Positions 44,718 to 56,589 are shown, numbered from the stretch's first letter. The stretch: 64,000 nucleotides of DNA from Erigeron canadensis (GCF_010389155.1 NC_057768.1:43379633-43443632), one strand, 5' to 3'. A program made the numbers and translations. Notes: generated by a model from the letters alone, not told the origin.

Positions 44718-45934
44718 GAGTTAATTACTGAAATGGTACTTCACGTTTACGCTATATTACTGGTTTCATATTTTTCCTTTTGAAATTACGCTGATCATAC
44801 CCAACGTATGCAAATCTCCACTCGGACCATACTGGAGGCTAACGTCGTCAGCTGACCGTTAAAACCTCCCCCACGTGATTTGCACGTGAGGGGTAAATAT
44901 GTAATATCGCGTTTCCTAATTACTGAAATGGTACCTAACGTTTGCATGATATTGCTGGTTTCATACCTATATGTTTCTTAATTACTTAAATGGTACATAA
45001 TGTTTAGTTATTAATTTTTTTATATTTTTTTAAATTTGTTTTACTTGTCTTTTATAAAAATTCTCCAAAACTTATTATAATTTAATGAAAATAGTCAAAA
45101 TGCACCTATAATCTACTAAAAAATAATACCAAATAGTTATTTCATAACAAAATATAAGTTTTAAAGTTCACGAATAACCAAAAATAGTAATAACGTATCA
45201 TAAAAATAATTTTTTTAAAAAATAAAATTTTCTTTTTTAAAAATTTCAGAAATACCGCAACGGTAATACCAGAAATATCCAGGAATACCAGAAATACCAG
45301 CCGGTATTTACGGGTATTTAAAACATTGCTTTAAGCTTTCTGTCGCAGTAAATATTGACTTGTATTTCTAGTATTACCATTGTGGTATTTCCGGAATTTA
45401 AAAAAAAAAAAATTCCTCGCAAATTTTTTAAAAATTGTTTTATGATGCTTTATTTCTATTTTTGGTTATTCGTGAACTTTAAAACTTATATTTTGTTATG
45501 AAATAACTATTTGGTATTATTTTTGAGTGGATTATAAGTGTATTCTAACTATTTTCATTAAATTGTAACAAGTTTTGGAGAATTTTTATAAAAGAAAAAT
45601 TAAAAAAATTAAAAAAAATTAAAAATAAATAAATTAATTAATAACTAAACATTAGGTACCATTTAAGTAATTAAGAAACATATAGGTATGAAACCAGCAA
45701 TATCGTGCAAACATTAGGTACCATTTCAGTAATTAGGAAACGCGATATTACATATTTACCCCTCACGTGCAAGTCACGTGGAGGAGGTTTTAACGGCCAG
45801 CTGACGGCGTTAGCCTCCAGTATGGTCCGAGTGGAGATTTGCATACGCTGGGTATGATCAGCGTAATTTTGAAAGGAAAAGTATGAAACCAGTAATATGG
45901 CACAAACGTGAGGTACTATTTTAATAATTAACTC
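44718..45934. mobile_element. Mutator-like foldback element, 1217 bp
   Basis: Two long arms, each around 590 bp, are inverted copies. The left starts GAGTTAATTACTGAAATGG and holds TGATCATACCCAACGTATGC, CTCGGACCATACTGGAGGC and CACGTGAGGGGTAAATATG. The right carries CATATTTACCCCTCACGTG, GCCTCCAGTATGGTCCGAG and GCATACGCTGGGTATGATCA and ends AATAATTAACTC. Flanks ATTAATCTA (44709-44717) and ATTAATTTA (45935-45943) form a 9-bp duplication with one mismatch, which is usual for Mutator-like elements. No transposase; the middle is AT-rich with an inner inverted GGTATTTCYGG-rich patch. Confidence 0.85.
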
Positions 45935-46286
45935 ATTAATTTATGTAGTGAGACAATGCATAAAACCAACTCAGCTGGTTGGGTTTTATCCGCTAAATTG
46001 TTGTTCATATCAGTTGTTGGGGAAACATATACGAGTATAAAAGAACAAGAACCAATTAAACGTCTCTCATTTGATGGGTCTTTATCTTTGGTGGTTGTAT
46101 AGGACTTATTATGTCAAAAAAAATGACTAGATTTGATAAATGCCATCAGAAACTAGTGAGTAATATACTAATATTTTTGTCAGATTAAGAACCACATATG
46201 TTAGCAGGTCATTTTTTAATAAATACAAGTACATTCTTGATAAACCCAAAATATTTTTATTTTTTTTAATTATTAATTTAAATATT

Positions 46287-46537
46287 TCTACCTAATATAT
46301 ATATATAAAACTCTTAATAAATTTGTTACAACATACATCAATCAATCATTAAAATAAATGAACTACCTCATTTGCATTAATTGTTTTTACATTATGAGTC
46401 ACACCGTCGTCGCTTCCGCTGCCGGTACCTGTACCACCCCCGCCACCATCCGTCTCCGCCACCCCTGCCGCCGCCATAGCCGCTACCAACACCCGTCCTC
46501 ACCACTATACCGCCGCATCACGCAAACACATGTCTAG
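46287..46537 (+). mobile_element. Mini-Helitron, about 250 bp
   Basis: 3' end is CCGCCGCATCACGCAAACACATGT then CTAG (46534-46537) and a host T, as in the 41.8-kb copy. The 5' end is less certain: TCTACCTAATATATATATATAAAA at 46287 follows a T rather than an A. The middle is GC-rich (CCGCCACCCCTGCCGCC). Confidence 0.65.
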
Positions 46538-47531
46538 TATAATTATAGCAAATGTTTAAAAAGTGTGGTAATCACTCCCCATACTTAAATAGCTACTCTT
46601 CTTTTATTATTATCTTCACTTAACTAACACTATATGTTTCCTATAACCTATATTAGTGTTAATACTTGTAAGTTGTAGGTGAATTATTTTCATACTACAG
46701 TCAGGGTCGCCCATGGACAAAGCCCAGGAACATCAACAAAGTTAGGGTATCGAAATTTTGATAAATCTAGCCTGTACAAAGTTTGGGCATCAAAATTTAA
46801 TTTGGTTTGTTAATGCCCAAAATTTATAAACTAGAAAAGCAAAAATTGGACTTTTCTGAACACCACTTTTACAAATGAATTCAAAACAACCACCATTTTG
46901 TCAAAAAAATCCTACGTTATGTAAACAAAATTTAAATCCAAAGTCTATGTATTTACCATTTAGATAGGCTTGAAGTTCAAAAAATTGTTATGTCTCGGAT
47001 CAGACAACCAGCAACAACGGGCTCTAGACTTCAGATTCCTGTCTCAGGCCCAGATCAATCTCAGCCCAACTAATGCCCTTTCCTCCTAGAGGCACAAACG
47101 AAATTACTGTTGAACTTATTCAGATTAACGTGGATCGAAATCTCTGTTCGGGACCTATAAACGAACTTAGATGGAAGAATATGATCAGTCCCATTATTAG
47201 AAATAAGATCTTACAAACTGGTTCTTCTTTTGTTTAGTTAATAGGGTGTTAAATAGGTATAATTTAGTAAAGCTAGCTAAATTATATGGACTATTGATCC
47301 AATTACTTGATCTTTATAATGTGTAAACCTTGTCAACATATTGTCAGTGTTTGTGTTATACTAATGAAACTATTGTTAAAATAATGCGGGTTAATTAGCC
47401 CGGTCGCCTTTGTAAGGGTGACACATATGATTTAAGTACCAACAATTAAAATATTTATGAGTGAGGGTTCCCCATCTAATCTTACATAGGGAACAACACC
47501 CTATATTCACTTTTTCATATATATATATATA
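46538..47531. other. Intergenic, no feature identified
   Basis: AT-rich with a patch of higher GC at 46985-47160 (ATCAGACAACCAGCAACAACGG) and at 47390 (AGCCCGGTCGCCTTTG). I see no gene or terminal repeats. Confidence 0.35.
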
Positions 47532-48591
47532 CTAGGTCTTTTACCCGCACGATGTGCAGATATTTAAAAAGATTGTTTTAGTTATATGAATATTTATAAT
47601 AACTTTTAACCATTATAAATTATTTAAGCATGTACATATACCAAAATATAACTCTTAATGTTTATGAAAATTTTGCATTTACAAAAAAAATATTATAAAA
47701 TATTCATATTAAATATCACATATTATACTTCATGCAATACTAATAAACATAAAATTAAGTTAAAATGTAAATGTAATGTAAAATTATAACGATCTGTTAT
47801 TATTTCAAAGTGACATGTGATCAAATAATATAGTTTCATGAAACTTAAGTGGTGTTTGTTTGTGACTTAAAAAAATAAGTCATGACCTAATCAAAAATAC
47901 TTATTCCATTAAGTCATCAAAAGTGTTTGTTTTCATGACTTAATAAACAAAAAATAATTGTAATGACTTAATCCATACAAACATTATTTATTAATTCAGT
48001 CACTAAATCAATTCAGTCACTTAACGGTTAAAAAAACAAACACGCTCTTTTTCTTTTATATTTGATATAATGTGTTTTTTTATTTGAAAGTAATTGATAT
48101 AAAGGTAATTGATGCAATGGTAATTACAATTAATTAAGAACAAACCTATGATTCAAATTAGGTTAAATTAACATGTAATTGATGCAAGTGTCTTGAAATA
48201 GTTTTTATAAAACGTAAAATCACCACCAAAAAAAGGATAAAAAATAATTATAATATGATAGTAGAATAAGATATGAACATTTTAAAAACCAATAGTATAA
48301 AATATTTTCTAATTTTAAAAATAAAATTTAAGTTCATACGGTTTCTACTATGACATAGGATTTGGTTTTTTACTTTTGTTTTTCTTTTAAATTTTGTGTA
48401 TATATAGATTTTATTTCTATTTAATCTAATATTATGTTTATATACTAAAATTTAGTGGATTTATTATATTGTGAAAAAAATATAGAGAAGCCACATAAAA
48501 TAAAGACTTATGTGGCAATTTTTGAAAATAGCTTTAAATTGAAGAAAGCTTTAGAAGGCTAGGATTCCTATTATTTTAATAATTATATAGA
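47532..48591 (-). mobile_element. Helitron-like element A, 1060 bp
   Basis: On the minus strand it begins TCTATATAATTATTAAAATAATAGG (48591-48567) after a host A and ends CTGCACATCGTGCGGGTAAAAGAC then CTAG (47535-47532) and a host T. It contains a nested hAT-like MITE. No coding capacity. Confidence 0.75.
47851..48052. repeat. hAT-like MITE nested in Helitron A
   Basis: GTGGTGTTTGTTTGTGACTTAA at the left and ACGGTTAAAAAAACAAACACGC at the right are imperfect inverted ends. Inside, GACTTAAT recurs in both orientations. No target duplication was defined. Confidence 0.55.
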
Positions 48592-48603
48592 TATATATAT
48601 ATA

Positions 48604-49394
48604 CTAGGTATTTTTACCCGCACGATGTGCGGCTAATTAACAAAATTGTTCATGGTTTTTAAAAACACTCATATTAATATCAAAGAACGTTATATATATA
48701 TATATATATATATATGATTTAGAGGACGGGCATCGACAAATATTTTCTAACTACTTAATTCTCTTTGCTGGCATTTTCAAATCTTAACAATGTCGCGTAA
48801 TACCAATCAACAATATTGTACCTCATCAACTTAATGTTTATTTGAAATTATAAGTTTGGTGACATAACTATTACGCTAAAAAACTATGACGGCTAACTAT
48901 TTGCAACCAAATTTGCATACCCATTTAACAAATAATAACCAGATAGCTCTACAGATTTAATTGTACGTGTTGTATATATAGAGCAGATGAAGAGATATGC
49001 AAGGCATAAAAATAATCTATGTATATATAGTCTGAACATTGATTTTTTGGTTAGTGATATCATTTATCTAGTTAAACAGACTATTTTAGCTAGTTCTTAT
49101 AATTAAAGATTTGATAGTATATGATTTGATAATATGTGCTTTTTGGTTATTCGATAATTTGTTTATCTTGATTTGTGATATCTTTACCACATTAACATTG
49201 AGTTTTTCTTATTCATAATATGTACAGGATTTTTTTAACTTTTTTTTATAATATGTTAGATTTTGTTAAATATAAAATATTGTTAAAAAAGTTTGTAAGA
49301 TGTCATATAAGATAAATCACACGTGGCAGTTTTTTAACATAGTTTTGAGTTTAAAGAGAGCTTTAGAAGCTAAGATTCCTATTGTTTTAATAGA
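48604..49394 (-). mobile_element. Helitron-like element B, 791 bp
   Basis: Begins on the minus strand TCTATTAAAACAATAGGAATC (49394-49374) after host A and ends GCCGCACATCGTGCGGGTAAAAAT then ACCTAG (to 48604) and a host T. Both ends match Helitron A. Only 12 bp, TATATATATATA (48592-48603), separate the two. An internal (TA) run lies at 48690-48714. Confidence 0.75.
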
Positions 49395-49418
49395 TATATA
49401 TATATATATATATATATA

Positions 49419-49773
49419 TGGGAAAGATAATTTGAAACCAACTAAAAAAAGTCCAAAAAAGGACCATTGATTTTCGTAACTTACACACCACCATCATCAT
49501 CTACTACGATATACAAGACTTTTTTGTAAAAACACTAAGACTTTCCGGCGACGGGCCCACCAGAAAATCATGTGTAAGTTAATGTAAGTAACTTACACAT
49601 GTGTAAGTTACTTACATTAACTTACACATGATTTTCTGGTGGGCTCGTCGCCGGAAAGTCTTAGTGTTTTTACAAAAAAATCTTGTATATTGTAGTAGAT
49701 GATGATGGTGTACAAAAATCAATAGTCCTAGTTGGTCCTAAAATAAGAGTTGGTCTCAAAATATCTCACCCCA
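49419..49773. repeat. Near-perfect palindromic MITE, about 355 bp
   Basis: The arms 49420-49600 and 49601-49773 are reverse complements about the centre ACTTACACAT|GTGTAAGT at 49600/49601. The arms run through TAACTTACACATGATTTTCTGGTGGGC, CGCCGGAAAGTCTTAGTGTT and TAGTAGATGATGATGGTG. Diverged copies lie at 35823-36345. Flanks are (TA)n. Confidence 0.88.
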
Positions 49774-49785
49774 TATATATATATA

Positions 49786-49991
49786 TAGGGGTTGGGTATT
49801 GTAAAACAAATATTAAAGTAAAACAAATAAAATAAGATTTTGACCTTATTTAGATCATGGTAAAATTAATGCACGAGGAATCACAAATCAATTGATGCAC
49901 TATGATTTTCATGAAGCATGATAATTTTTGGTGAATAAAAACATACTGTTTTATTTGTTTTACTATAATACTTGTTTTATTTTTACCTAAA

Positions 49992-50010
<19 letters not shown>
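49786..50010. repeat. Foldback MITE with AAACAAATA-type ends
   Basis: GTATTGTAAAACAAATATTAAAGTAAAACAAATAAAA at 49797 pairs with TTTTATTTGTTTTACTATAATACTTGTTTTA at 49952. Flanked by TA microsatellite on both sides, directly next to the palindromic MITE. Confidence 0.7.
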
Positions 50011-50024
<14 letters not shown>

Positions 50025-50865
50025 TTAATTTGAAAACCATCTTTTTTTTGGAAGAAACATGAGAACTCTCAATTTATGTATTAAATCACATGTTTATTTT
50101 GTTTATTCACATTTGAAATAATATAAAAAAGTATGTTGTAGAAAAAACTTTTATATAAACCCTTCAAAATAGCATTTTGTGAACTTGTGAATTAATATGT
50201 TCATGTTTTTGTTCACATGTTAACAAATGAGTATATATATAAGGATGGAGATTCCTCAAATTGAAAACAACTTAAAGGGTAAATTATAATCAATGGCCAT
50301 GATTCAAAAGTGATAACTGAATCTTGGCCAGGTTAGAATTCGAGAGAATCATCATCCAATATATAACGTAGATTAAATTTACCATCTTTCCTCAAGGGTT
50401 CCAACCACCATATTGTCCTATATGCGTCCACCAAATTTTGATAAGTGTGACGCATATAAATCGTGTTTTTCTACCTCATACACCACCACCTAGTTTTGTT
50501 TTAATCATTTAGATTTGATAGGACAAATACCAAAAAAATTGGTAGGGTATATGAGAAATGGAAAGTTATTTAACAAGTGTATAATTTATGTGGGTCTATA
50601 ATCGTTGGGGAGTTTGGGGTTATATTCATTTGTCTCATTACGTTCTAGCTTCTCGTTAACTTGGTTTTAACTTTGTTATGAATAAATTTATGGTTGTGCA
50701 AAGATATTAAATTATACATACATATCCTAGAATTTGTTTCTTTTATTGCTCACTGTTTATTATTCATTTTCATACAAATTAAAAAAGGAAAAACAATTAA
50801 TACAGAAATCGTCGCTACAAAAGAGCAGAATAAATACTTGCATAACGTTCCTAAATGGAAAAACG
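50011..50865. other. 3' flank of the first BBE-like gene
   Basis: 50020-50280 carries a further foldback (CTTAATTTGAAAACCATC to GATTCCTCAAATTGAAAACAAC). 50360-50690 is homologous to the 3' flank of the second oxidase (see findings): TGTGACGCATATAAATC.TGTTTTTCTAC, GGTAGGGTA.ATGAGAAATGGAAA and GAATAAATTTAT. 50740-50790 is the 3'-UTR-like stretch shared with the other copy (TTTTATTGCTCA.TGTTTATT). Confidence 0.6.
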
Positions 50866-52539
50866 TCACATGTCCGCTAAATATGTTGGGAATACTGGTA
50901 TGCTTTGCGGGTGTTTGAAAAAATTCTCCGGATCAACTACGGCTTTAATGCTAATCAACTTCTTAAAGTTGCGTCTTTTCCAGTATCTCTCGCCCCAAAC
51001 ACTCGCTTGTTCATAAGAACCAGCTTCAAAACCCAAATCAAGATCATTGTAGTTGGAGTACGCCTCCCGTGGGTTCCTTGACATATACGGTGCTATAAGA
51101 TCATTGAAAGATCTTATCCATTGAATACGCTTGAGTGATACTGGCGTCGAGTCTGACTCTTGGTCGAAAAAATTAACCATTTGGTGAAACTGGTACAATA
51201 CTCCAGCTCTATGAGGGAATGGAATGGCGGTCTCTGAAATCTCATCATTCCTTCCTCCAAAAGGGTGCATAATCAGAATCTCTGATCCGTCGTTTTCAAA
51301 CATCTTTGTCCATATCTTTCTAAGCCCTTGTATAGGAATCGGTGATCGTATATAGTCTAGCTTGCTTTTAGTGTTCAAGCTAATGCTGGGGTTTCGGGAC
51401 CGAAGAACCTCGATTGGGGTGTCGGCCGGTAAGCCTCCAAATACTAGGGATGTCTGGACCATTCTCACTTCTTGGCAAACCTCCCTTGTGACGTTAAGCT
51501 CGGGGAGCGTTTCGTTCAGCAATGGAAGCAACGCATCGATTCTTCCTTGATAAATCCCTTCAAACATAACTCTTATGGTCTTTGAGGTAGTGTTGCCAAT
51601 AAAGACACTGGACATCGAAACTCTTATGCTTAAATCACGATCACCACTTGGTATGACATATTGGAATTTGTTTACAATTTCCGTGGCGCCTTCTTCTAAA
51701 GTTTTGTTCACTAAGAAAACAGTTACCAACTCTGGCACCGGAACCAGCCTTAGTTTCCATGCAAGAACAATTCCAAAACTAGAAGCACCAGCACCACGAA
51801 TCGCCCAAAACAAATCTTCGCCCATCGTCTTCCTATTTTGAATAACCCCGTTGACGTTCATGAACCGAACATCAACAACGTTATCACCACCGGTACCATA
51901 TTTCCTAATAAGGTTTCCATAGCCACCTCCGCTTAAGAACCCACCAACACCCACCGTAGCGCAAACACCAGCCGGGAAATACAAGCTATCGGTCTTGTTA
52001 CTAATAGCGTAGTAGAGTTCACCAAGCACGGCCCCACCTTGGACCCATGCGGTGGCGTTTTCAACGTCAACATCTACGGATCTCATTCTGTTGAGGTCAA
52101 GCATGACAAATGGAACATCAGCACTGGACGAAAGGCCCTCAAAGTCATGACCACCACACCTGACCCTCAGCTCGTATCCGTACCTCTTGCTGCATAGAAG
52201 AGTCGTACGGACCTGGAGTTCGTTGTCAGGGGTTACGATGATTGAAGGTTTAGGAGTGGAAGAGGTGTTGAATCTAAGATTGTTGACTCTAGCTCCCCAA
52301 ATGGGCAGGAAAGAAGCGTTGACGGAAGTAAAAATGAGTTGGGACATGGCAGTAAAATTATTAGAGGTTGATTGAACACAGTTAACGAAATCGCCACCAT
52401 TAGGTGTGACATCAAGAATGGAGGATAATGCTCCCCATGAAGAAGTGAAAGAAAAACTTAGAACCAAGAGGAACACACAAGAGGTAATTAGCTGAAAGTT
52501 GTTCTTCATGTTTGTAATTGATCGATTTGTGAGTTTCAT
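50866..52539 (-). CDS. Berberine-bridge-enzyme-like FAD oxidase 1, intact, 557 aa
   Basis: Single exon, minus strand. Secreted flavin oxidase of the BBE-like family; plant members oxidise carbohydrates or monolignols in the apoplast or act in alkaloid synthesis. The best start is probably the second Met (codon 11, 52509), which aligns with the starts of the two paralogues and gives a typical signal peptide (FQLITSCVFLLVLSFSF). An FAD-binding domain follows. Bicovalent flavin attachment is supported by H131 in RCGGHDFEGLS and C193 in FPAGVCATVGVGG. The substrate half includes HPFGGRNDE and HRAGVLYQFHQMV, and the C-terminal BBE domain has YSNYNDLDLG and WGERYWKRRNFKKLI and DPENFFKHPQSIP. Ten or more Asn-X-Ser/Thr sites fit a glycoprotein. 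It clusters with two paralogues. Substrate cannot be told from sequence. Confidence 0.95.
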   Translation of the reverse strand: MKLTNRSITNMKNNFQLITSCVFLLVLSFSFTSSWGALSSILDVTPNGGDFVNCVQSTSNNFTAMSQLIFTSVNASFLPIWGARVNNLRFNTSSTPKPSIIVTPDNELQVRTTLLCSKRYGYELRVRCGGHDFEGLSSSADVPFVMLDLNRMRSVDVDVENATAWVQGGAVLGELYYAISNKTDSLYFPAGVCATVGVGGFLSGGGYGNLIRKYGTGGDNVVDVRFMNVNGVIQNRKTMGEDLFWAIRGAGASSFGIVLAWKLRLVPVPELVTVFLVNKTLEEGATEIVNKFQYVIPSGDRDLSIRVSMSSVFIGNTTSKTIRVMFEGIYQGRIDALLPLLNETLPELNVTREVCQEVRMVQTSLVFGGLPADTPIEVLRSRNPSISLNTKSKLDYIRSPIPIQGLRKIWTKMFENDGSEILIMHPFGGRNDEISETAIPFPHRAGVLYQFHQMVNFFDQESDSTPVSLKRIQWIRSFNDLIAPYMSRNPREAYSNYNDLDLGFEAGSYEQASVWGERYWKRRNFKKLISIKAVVDPENFFKHPQSIPVFPTYLADM

Positions 52540-52557
52540 CTATCTTGTAATGCCACT

Positions 52558-52576
52558 GGTTTATTTATAATAGAGT
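52558..52576 (-). promoter_or_regulatory. TATA box of oxidase 1
   Basis: On the minus strand TATTATAAATAAA, about 25-35 bp above the first ATG (52539) and 60 bp above the second. Confidence 0.55.
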
Positions 52577-52579
52577 CCA

Positions 52580-53820
52580 TTAGCTAGCTAATGGCTGCCA
52601 AAACGTCTGCTAATGGGGGTTATATATTAATATTACATATTGGTCGGGGTAGATGAAAAAACCACGGAACGAAAGAGTGGAACATTACTCAGAAGAAAAC
52701 ATTCTTCAACTTTGTTAGTTGACTTTTTCTTGATAGGAAACATCTTAGCTGTTCTACTTTTCTAGAGGCAAAAGTAATATATATATATATAGTACTTTTG
52801 ACAAGTAGTTAATTTATCACAATTCAAGTAGTTTCTATTTTTCTAATTGGAAATATGAAATATTGAAGATATGATTACTCAGAAAATAACATTCACGTAC
52901 ACAATATAATTAAATTTGTCACTTTATTTTGTACATATTACCTTCCTTCAATTCATTCATAAATTTTGTATAATAATAATCAACATTTTTATTATTATAT
53001 ATAGATATAGATATCGATGTGTATTGAATATTGATTGGAAATGGGAATGTGTTTTCCGACTATTCTCACTTGGATTCTTATTTCCGAGAACTAACAATAT
53101 AAACTCACAAGCATATTATGTACGTCAGTTGTTTTGAACAAATTAAAAATGTAAGCCAGCTTGGGAATCTCTCTTAATTAAGGTCTTCATAATATATATG
53201 TACTGTTGAATTTACGATTAGGATCCAATCTTTTGCTTCACTTTTACTATCTAAACAAATATATAATATTTAAATGTTGCAAGTCTCGTTTCACTTTTTG
53301 ATAGAGTCGGAAAATGTAAAGTTGCAACTTGCAAGTGATGAACTCGTGATAAAGACTAGCTAGGCTTGGACTCTCCATGGTTGACTTGAGCAATGGGCTT
53401 AGTTGCATGGGTTGACAAAACATATATGGGTTAAGAGAAACCTTGGACGATTGCTTTTATGCTTAAAGGTTGGTTGCTGCTCTCTATATAAAAGAGAATA
53501 AAAAGGGAACAACGAGTAGAACAACAACATAACCATTTCAATGTAGCCGTTTACTTCCTACAATCACTTTGTCAAAATTAGTCTTATTTATTGTTATGGT
53601 CTTGGTTATATCTGTATTGGGCTTGATCGAACACTATTCCGTATTAGTTATTTTTCTTATATTAAGAAATAAGAACTTCCAAGTATAAGTAGTCGTCTTA
53701 ATTTGTTATAAACATAAATATTAAAGATAAAACAATGAAGTGTGTATATACATACGAGTATTAATAATGAAGATTCAGAAAACCTATACAACTAACCCCA
53801 ATAAAATCATTGAGTTCTAA
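52580..53820. other. Intergenic, 5' flank of oxidase 1
   Basis: AT-rich sequence. TTGAC-type W-box cores occur at 52718-52726 (GTTGACTTTTTC) and in the 53380-53415 area (GTTGACTTGAGC, GTTGACAAAAC). No gene seen. Confidence 0.35.
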
Positions 53821-54495
53821 GGCCTATCACAATAGGCTCGTCAACAACCCTTCGAAGGGCTCGTCGACGATGCCCTTATTGTGAGCATCTCGTCGATGCA
53901 CTTCTTTGTCCCTCCCCATCGACCGATCGACACACTTTGATGAGGAAGAGAGTGGGGCCGCTGTGAGTTTTTTTTTTAATATTTCTTATTATCAATATAT
54001 ATATATGTGTGTTTTTATATAGGTGCAGGTGTATATATCTATATATTTAGAGTAGTAATATTCGTACAACAGTTTTCGATAGATTTACCACATTGTACAT
54101 GTTATACAGTTAACTGTACAAACGTTTAATGCACCACTGGGGTATATTTATCAAAAGTAGTGGTACAAGTATCACATCCCATATATTTATGATAGTATAT
54201 AGATGATAGATACTGAATATGAAGACTAGCTTTTGACTTTTTTTTATTAATTTTCATTTTAGGCCAAAACTTGTATAAGTTTTTATTATAGCCCCTAAAG
54301 TTTTTTATTAGTGTTATTTTTTTAATTAATGTAAATAAAAGTAGATTTAACTTTTGAATAAATATAAAATAGAAATATATAAAGTTGTGGAAAAGGTGTT
54401 ATTGTTAGTGGGTGTGAAATAGGTGGATAAGGAGAGAGAAAAGCTGACGTACCAGTATGAAAGAGGTGTAGATGAGCCCCTTATTGTGATAGGCC
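53821..54495. mobile_element. PIF/Harbinger-like non-autonomous element, 675 bp
   Basis: Ends GGCCTATCACAATAGGCTCGTC and GATGAGCCCCTTATTGTGATAGGCC are inverted, allowing one indel. A 3-bp TAA flanks both sides (53818-53820 and 54496-54498), the target type used by PIF/Harbinger elements. No transposase. Confidence 0.75.
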
Positions 54496-54612
54496 TAAAT
54501 CTAAACATCACCATCTTTCCATGAAGGTTTTACAACCACCATGTGGTCATATGCCTTCACCATCTTAGTAAATGTGACGCATATAAATCATGTTTTTCTA
54601 CTCCATACACCA

Positions 54613-56364
54613 TTTTTCTTTTTTCTTTTTTAACATTCAATTTTTTAAAACTAAGTACCAATTAACTAGCAAGGTGCTAGTTCAAAAAGTACAAAGTCGA
54701 TTACAGAGAGTAGTATCACGCTTTAGCTCAGGATTAGAAACAAAATGATATCCAATTTTGCCAAGTGATCAGGGGGTGTTCCAATCTATTGACAAGCCAA
54801 AGGAAGCTAGATGCCTTGAGCTCCTTGATAGCGGATCGAATCGAGAGAGGTTTGTTTGAGAAGACACAGTTGTTCCTTATCTTTTAAATGGTCCAACAGT
54901 AGGCGAGAATGACGAGATTGATGTGTTTGGTCTTGTTTGGGCTGATTGCAGGGTCTTTATGCAGCATGAAGAGATCGTGTATGTTGATGGGAGACAATGG
55001 TGGTAATTTGCACCAGTTTAGCATGGCAGCCCATAACATGCGAGCGAAGTCACAGCTGAGGAAGTGTTTGCAGATTCTTCATGAATGTTGCAGACGGGGC
55101 AAGCAGTGTTGATTAGGTGTATATTCCTCTTTATAAGATGGCCGCGGGTGGGTAAACGGTTCAGCTCGAGTCGCCAGCCCATAATGTTGGCCTTAGTACG
55201 AGCCAACCGATTCCAAGGGAAGGTCCATGTAGTAACTTGGTCCGTTGAAGGCTTTTTGGATGTGATTTCTCATTGACTTGACAGTAAAGTTGCCAGATTA
55301 ATCAATGGCCCATTTCCAGGAATCTTTATCAATTGAGAGGCTTACATGTTGAATCAAAGATAGTAAAGCTTGGAGTTGGAAGAGTTCATTCGGTGATGTT
55401 GGAGGCGAATTCCACTCCCACCTCCACTTGGGGAAGACATTGTTACCAGCGTATTGGTCTCTAATAGCGCACCCCTGTATTCTTTCTAATCTGAAGAGGT
55501 TAGGGAAAGTCATGCATATGGCTTCATTCTTGATCCAAGTGTCAATCCAAAAGCGAATAGCAGAACCGTCTCCAATAGTACCTGTGATCAGACTTTGAAA
55601 GGAAATATCAAATTCGGCAAGGTGGGGGCTTAGTTTTGCAATGGTGCACCAAGCACCCACCAAACCGGATTTAAAGGGAAGAGGGGTACAATTCCCTAGA
55701 TGAGTGGTGGATGGCAGATATGGTACGGTCCCATAAACTGTTGGGTTCATTACGATATCTCCACCACCATTTAGAAAGTAAGGATATGTTTTTTGTAGCT
55801 AAACAACCCAACCCAAGCTTGCCCAAGTCCAAAGGAGCGATGACACGATCCCAACAAATCCAGGGAATTTTGTTTGAGGAAGAGGATCCTCCCCCCAAAA
55901 AGATCTTCTAATTGACTATAATTTGGAAAGAACACATACCTGGGCCTTATACTGCGAGAAAAAGTAAGAAGGGAGACTGTCAAGAACGGAGCAGATTAGG
56001 GTGATTCGGCCACCAAGTGAGAGGGTACAAGCTTTCCATTTTGAAAGGCGATTTTCAAAAATATCAGTGACAGGCTGCCAGTTCTTTTTAAGGGGCATGT
56101 TGGCTCCAACGGTGAGCCCAAGGTAAGTCATGGGGAGTTGACCTTCTTTGCAATTAAGAATGGATTCTGCATAGGTTATATCTGAATGGGTGAGGCCAAA
56201 TCCATAGAAACTGGACTTGTTGAGGTTGACTTTAAGGCCCGAGACCAGGTAGAAACCTTGCATGATCCTAACAATATTGGCGATGTAGGTTTTAGACCAC
56301 TACCCAATGAGGATCACCTCATCTGCATAGAGCAGGTGGGGTGATGGTTGGGCCGGCCAGAGGG
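54613..56364 (-). mobile_element. 5'-truncated, decayed L1-type LINE
   Basis: Reading minus, it starts in the reverse transcriptase at LLYADEVILIG (56330-56298; the YADD box reads YADE, followed by a stop), then VSGLKVNLNKS, LPMTYLGLTVGANMPLK, LSLGGRITLI and CWDRVIAPLDLGKLGLG. After that come GDGSAIRFWIDTW and a zinc-knuckle-type end (LPTRGHLIKRNI, CPVCN). Stops and frameshifts break it. A pyrimidine-rich end on plus at 54613-54632 corresponds to a poly(A)-like tail on minus. TACACCA lies on both sides (54606-54612 and 56365-56371), a 7-bp target duplication. It interrupts the 3' flank of oxidase 2. Confidence 0.9.
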
Positions 56365-56589
56365 TACACCACTATCAAAATTTGTCTTACACTATTAGAT
56401 TTATAAGGACAAATGTCGGCCAATTAGTGGTAGGGTAAATGAGAAATGGAAATTGTTAATGGTGCATAAATTATGTTGACTAGCTAGAGTCTAATAAATG
56501 TATATTGTATACAGCTTGAGGTTACATTCATTATCTCATTTTTCGGTTTCTCGTTAATTTTTCTATGAATAAATTTATTTTTGTGCAAA

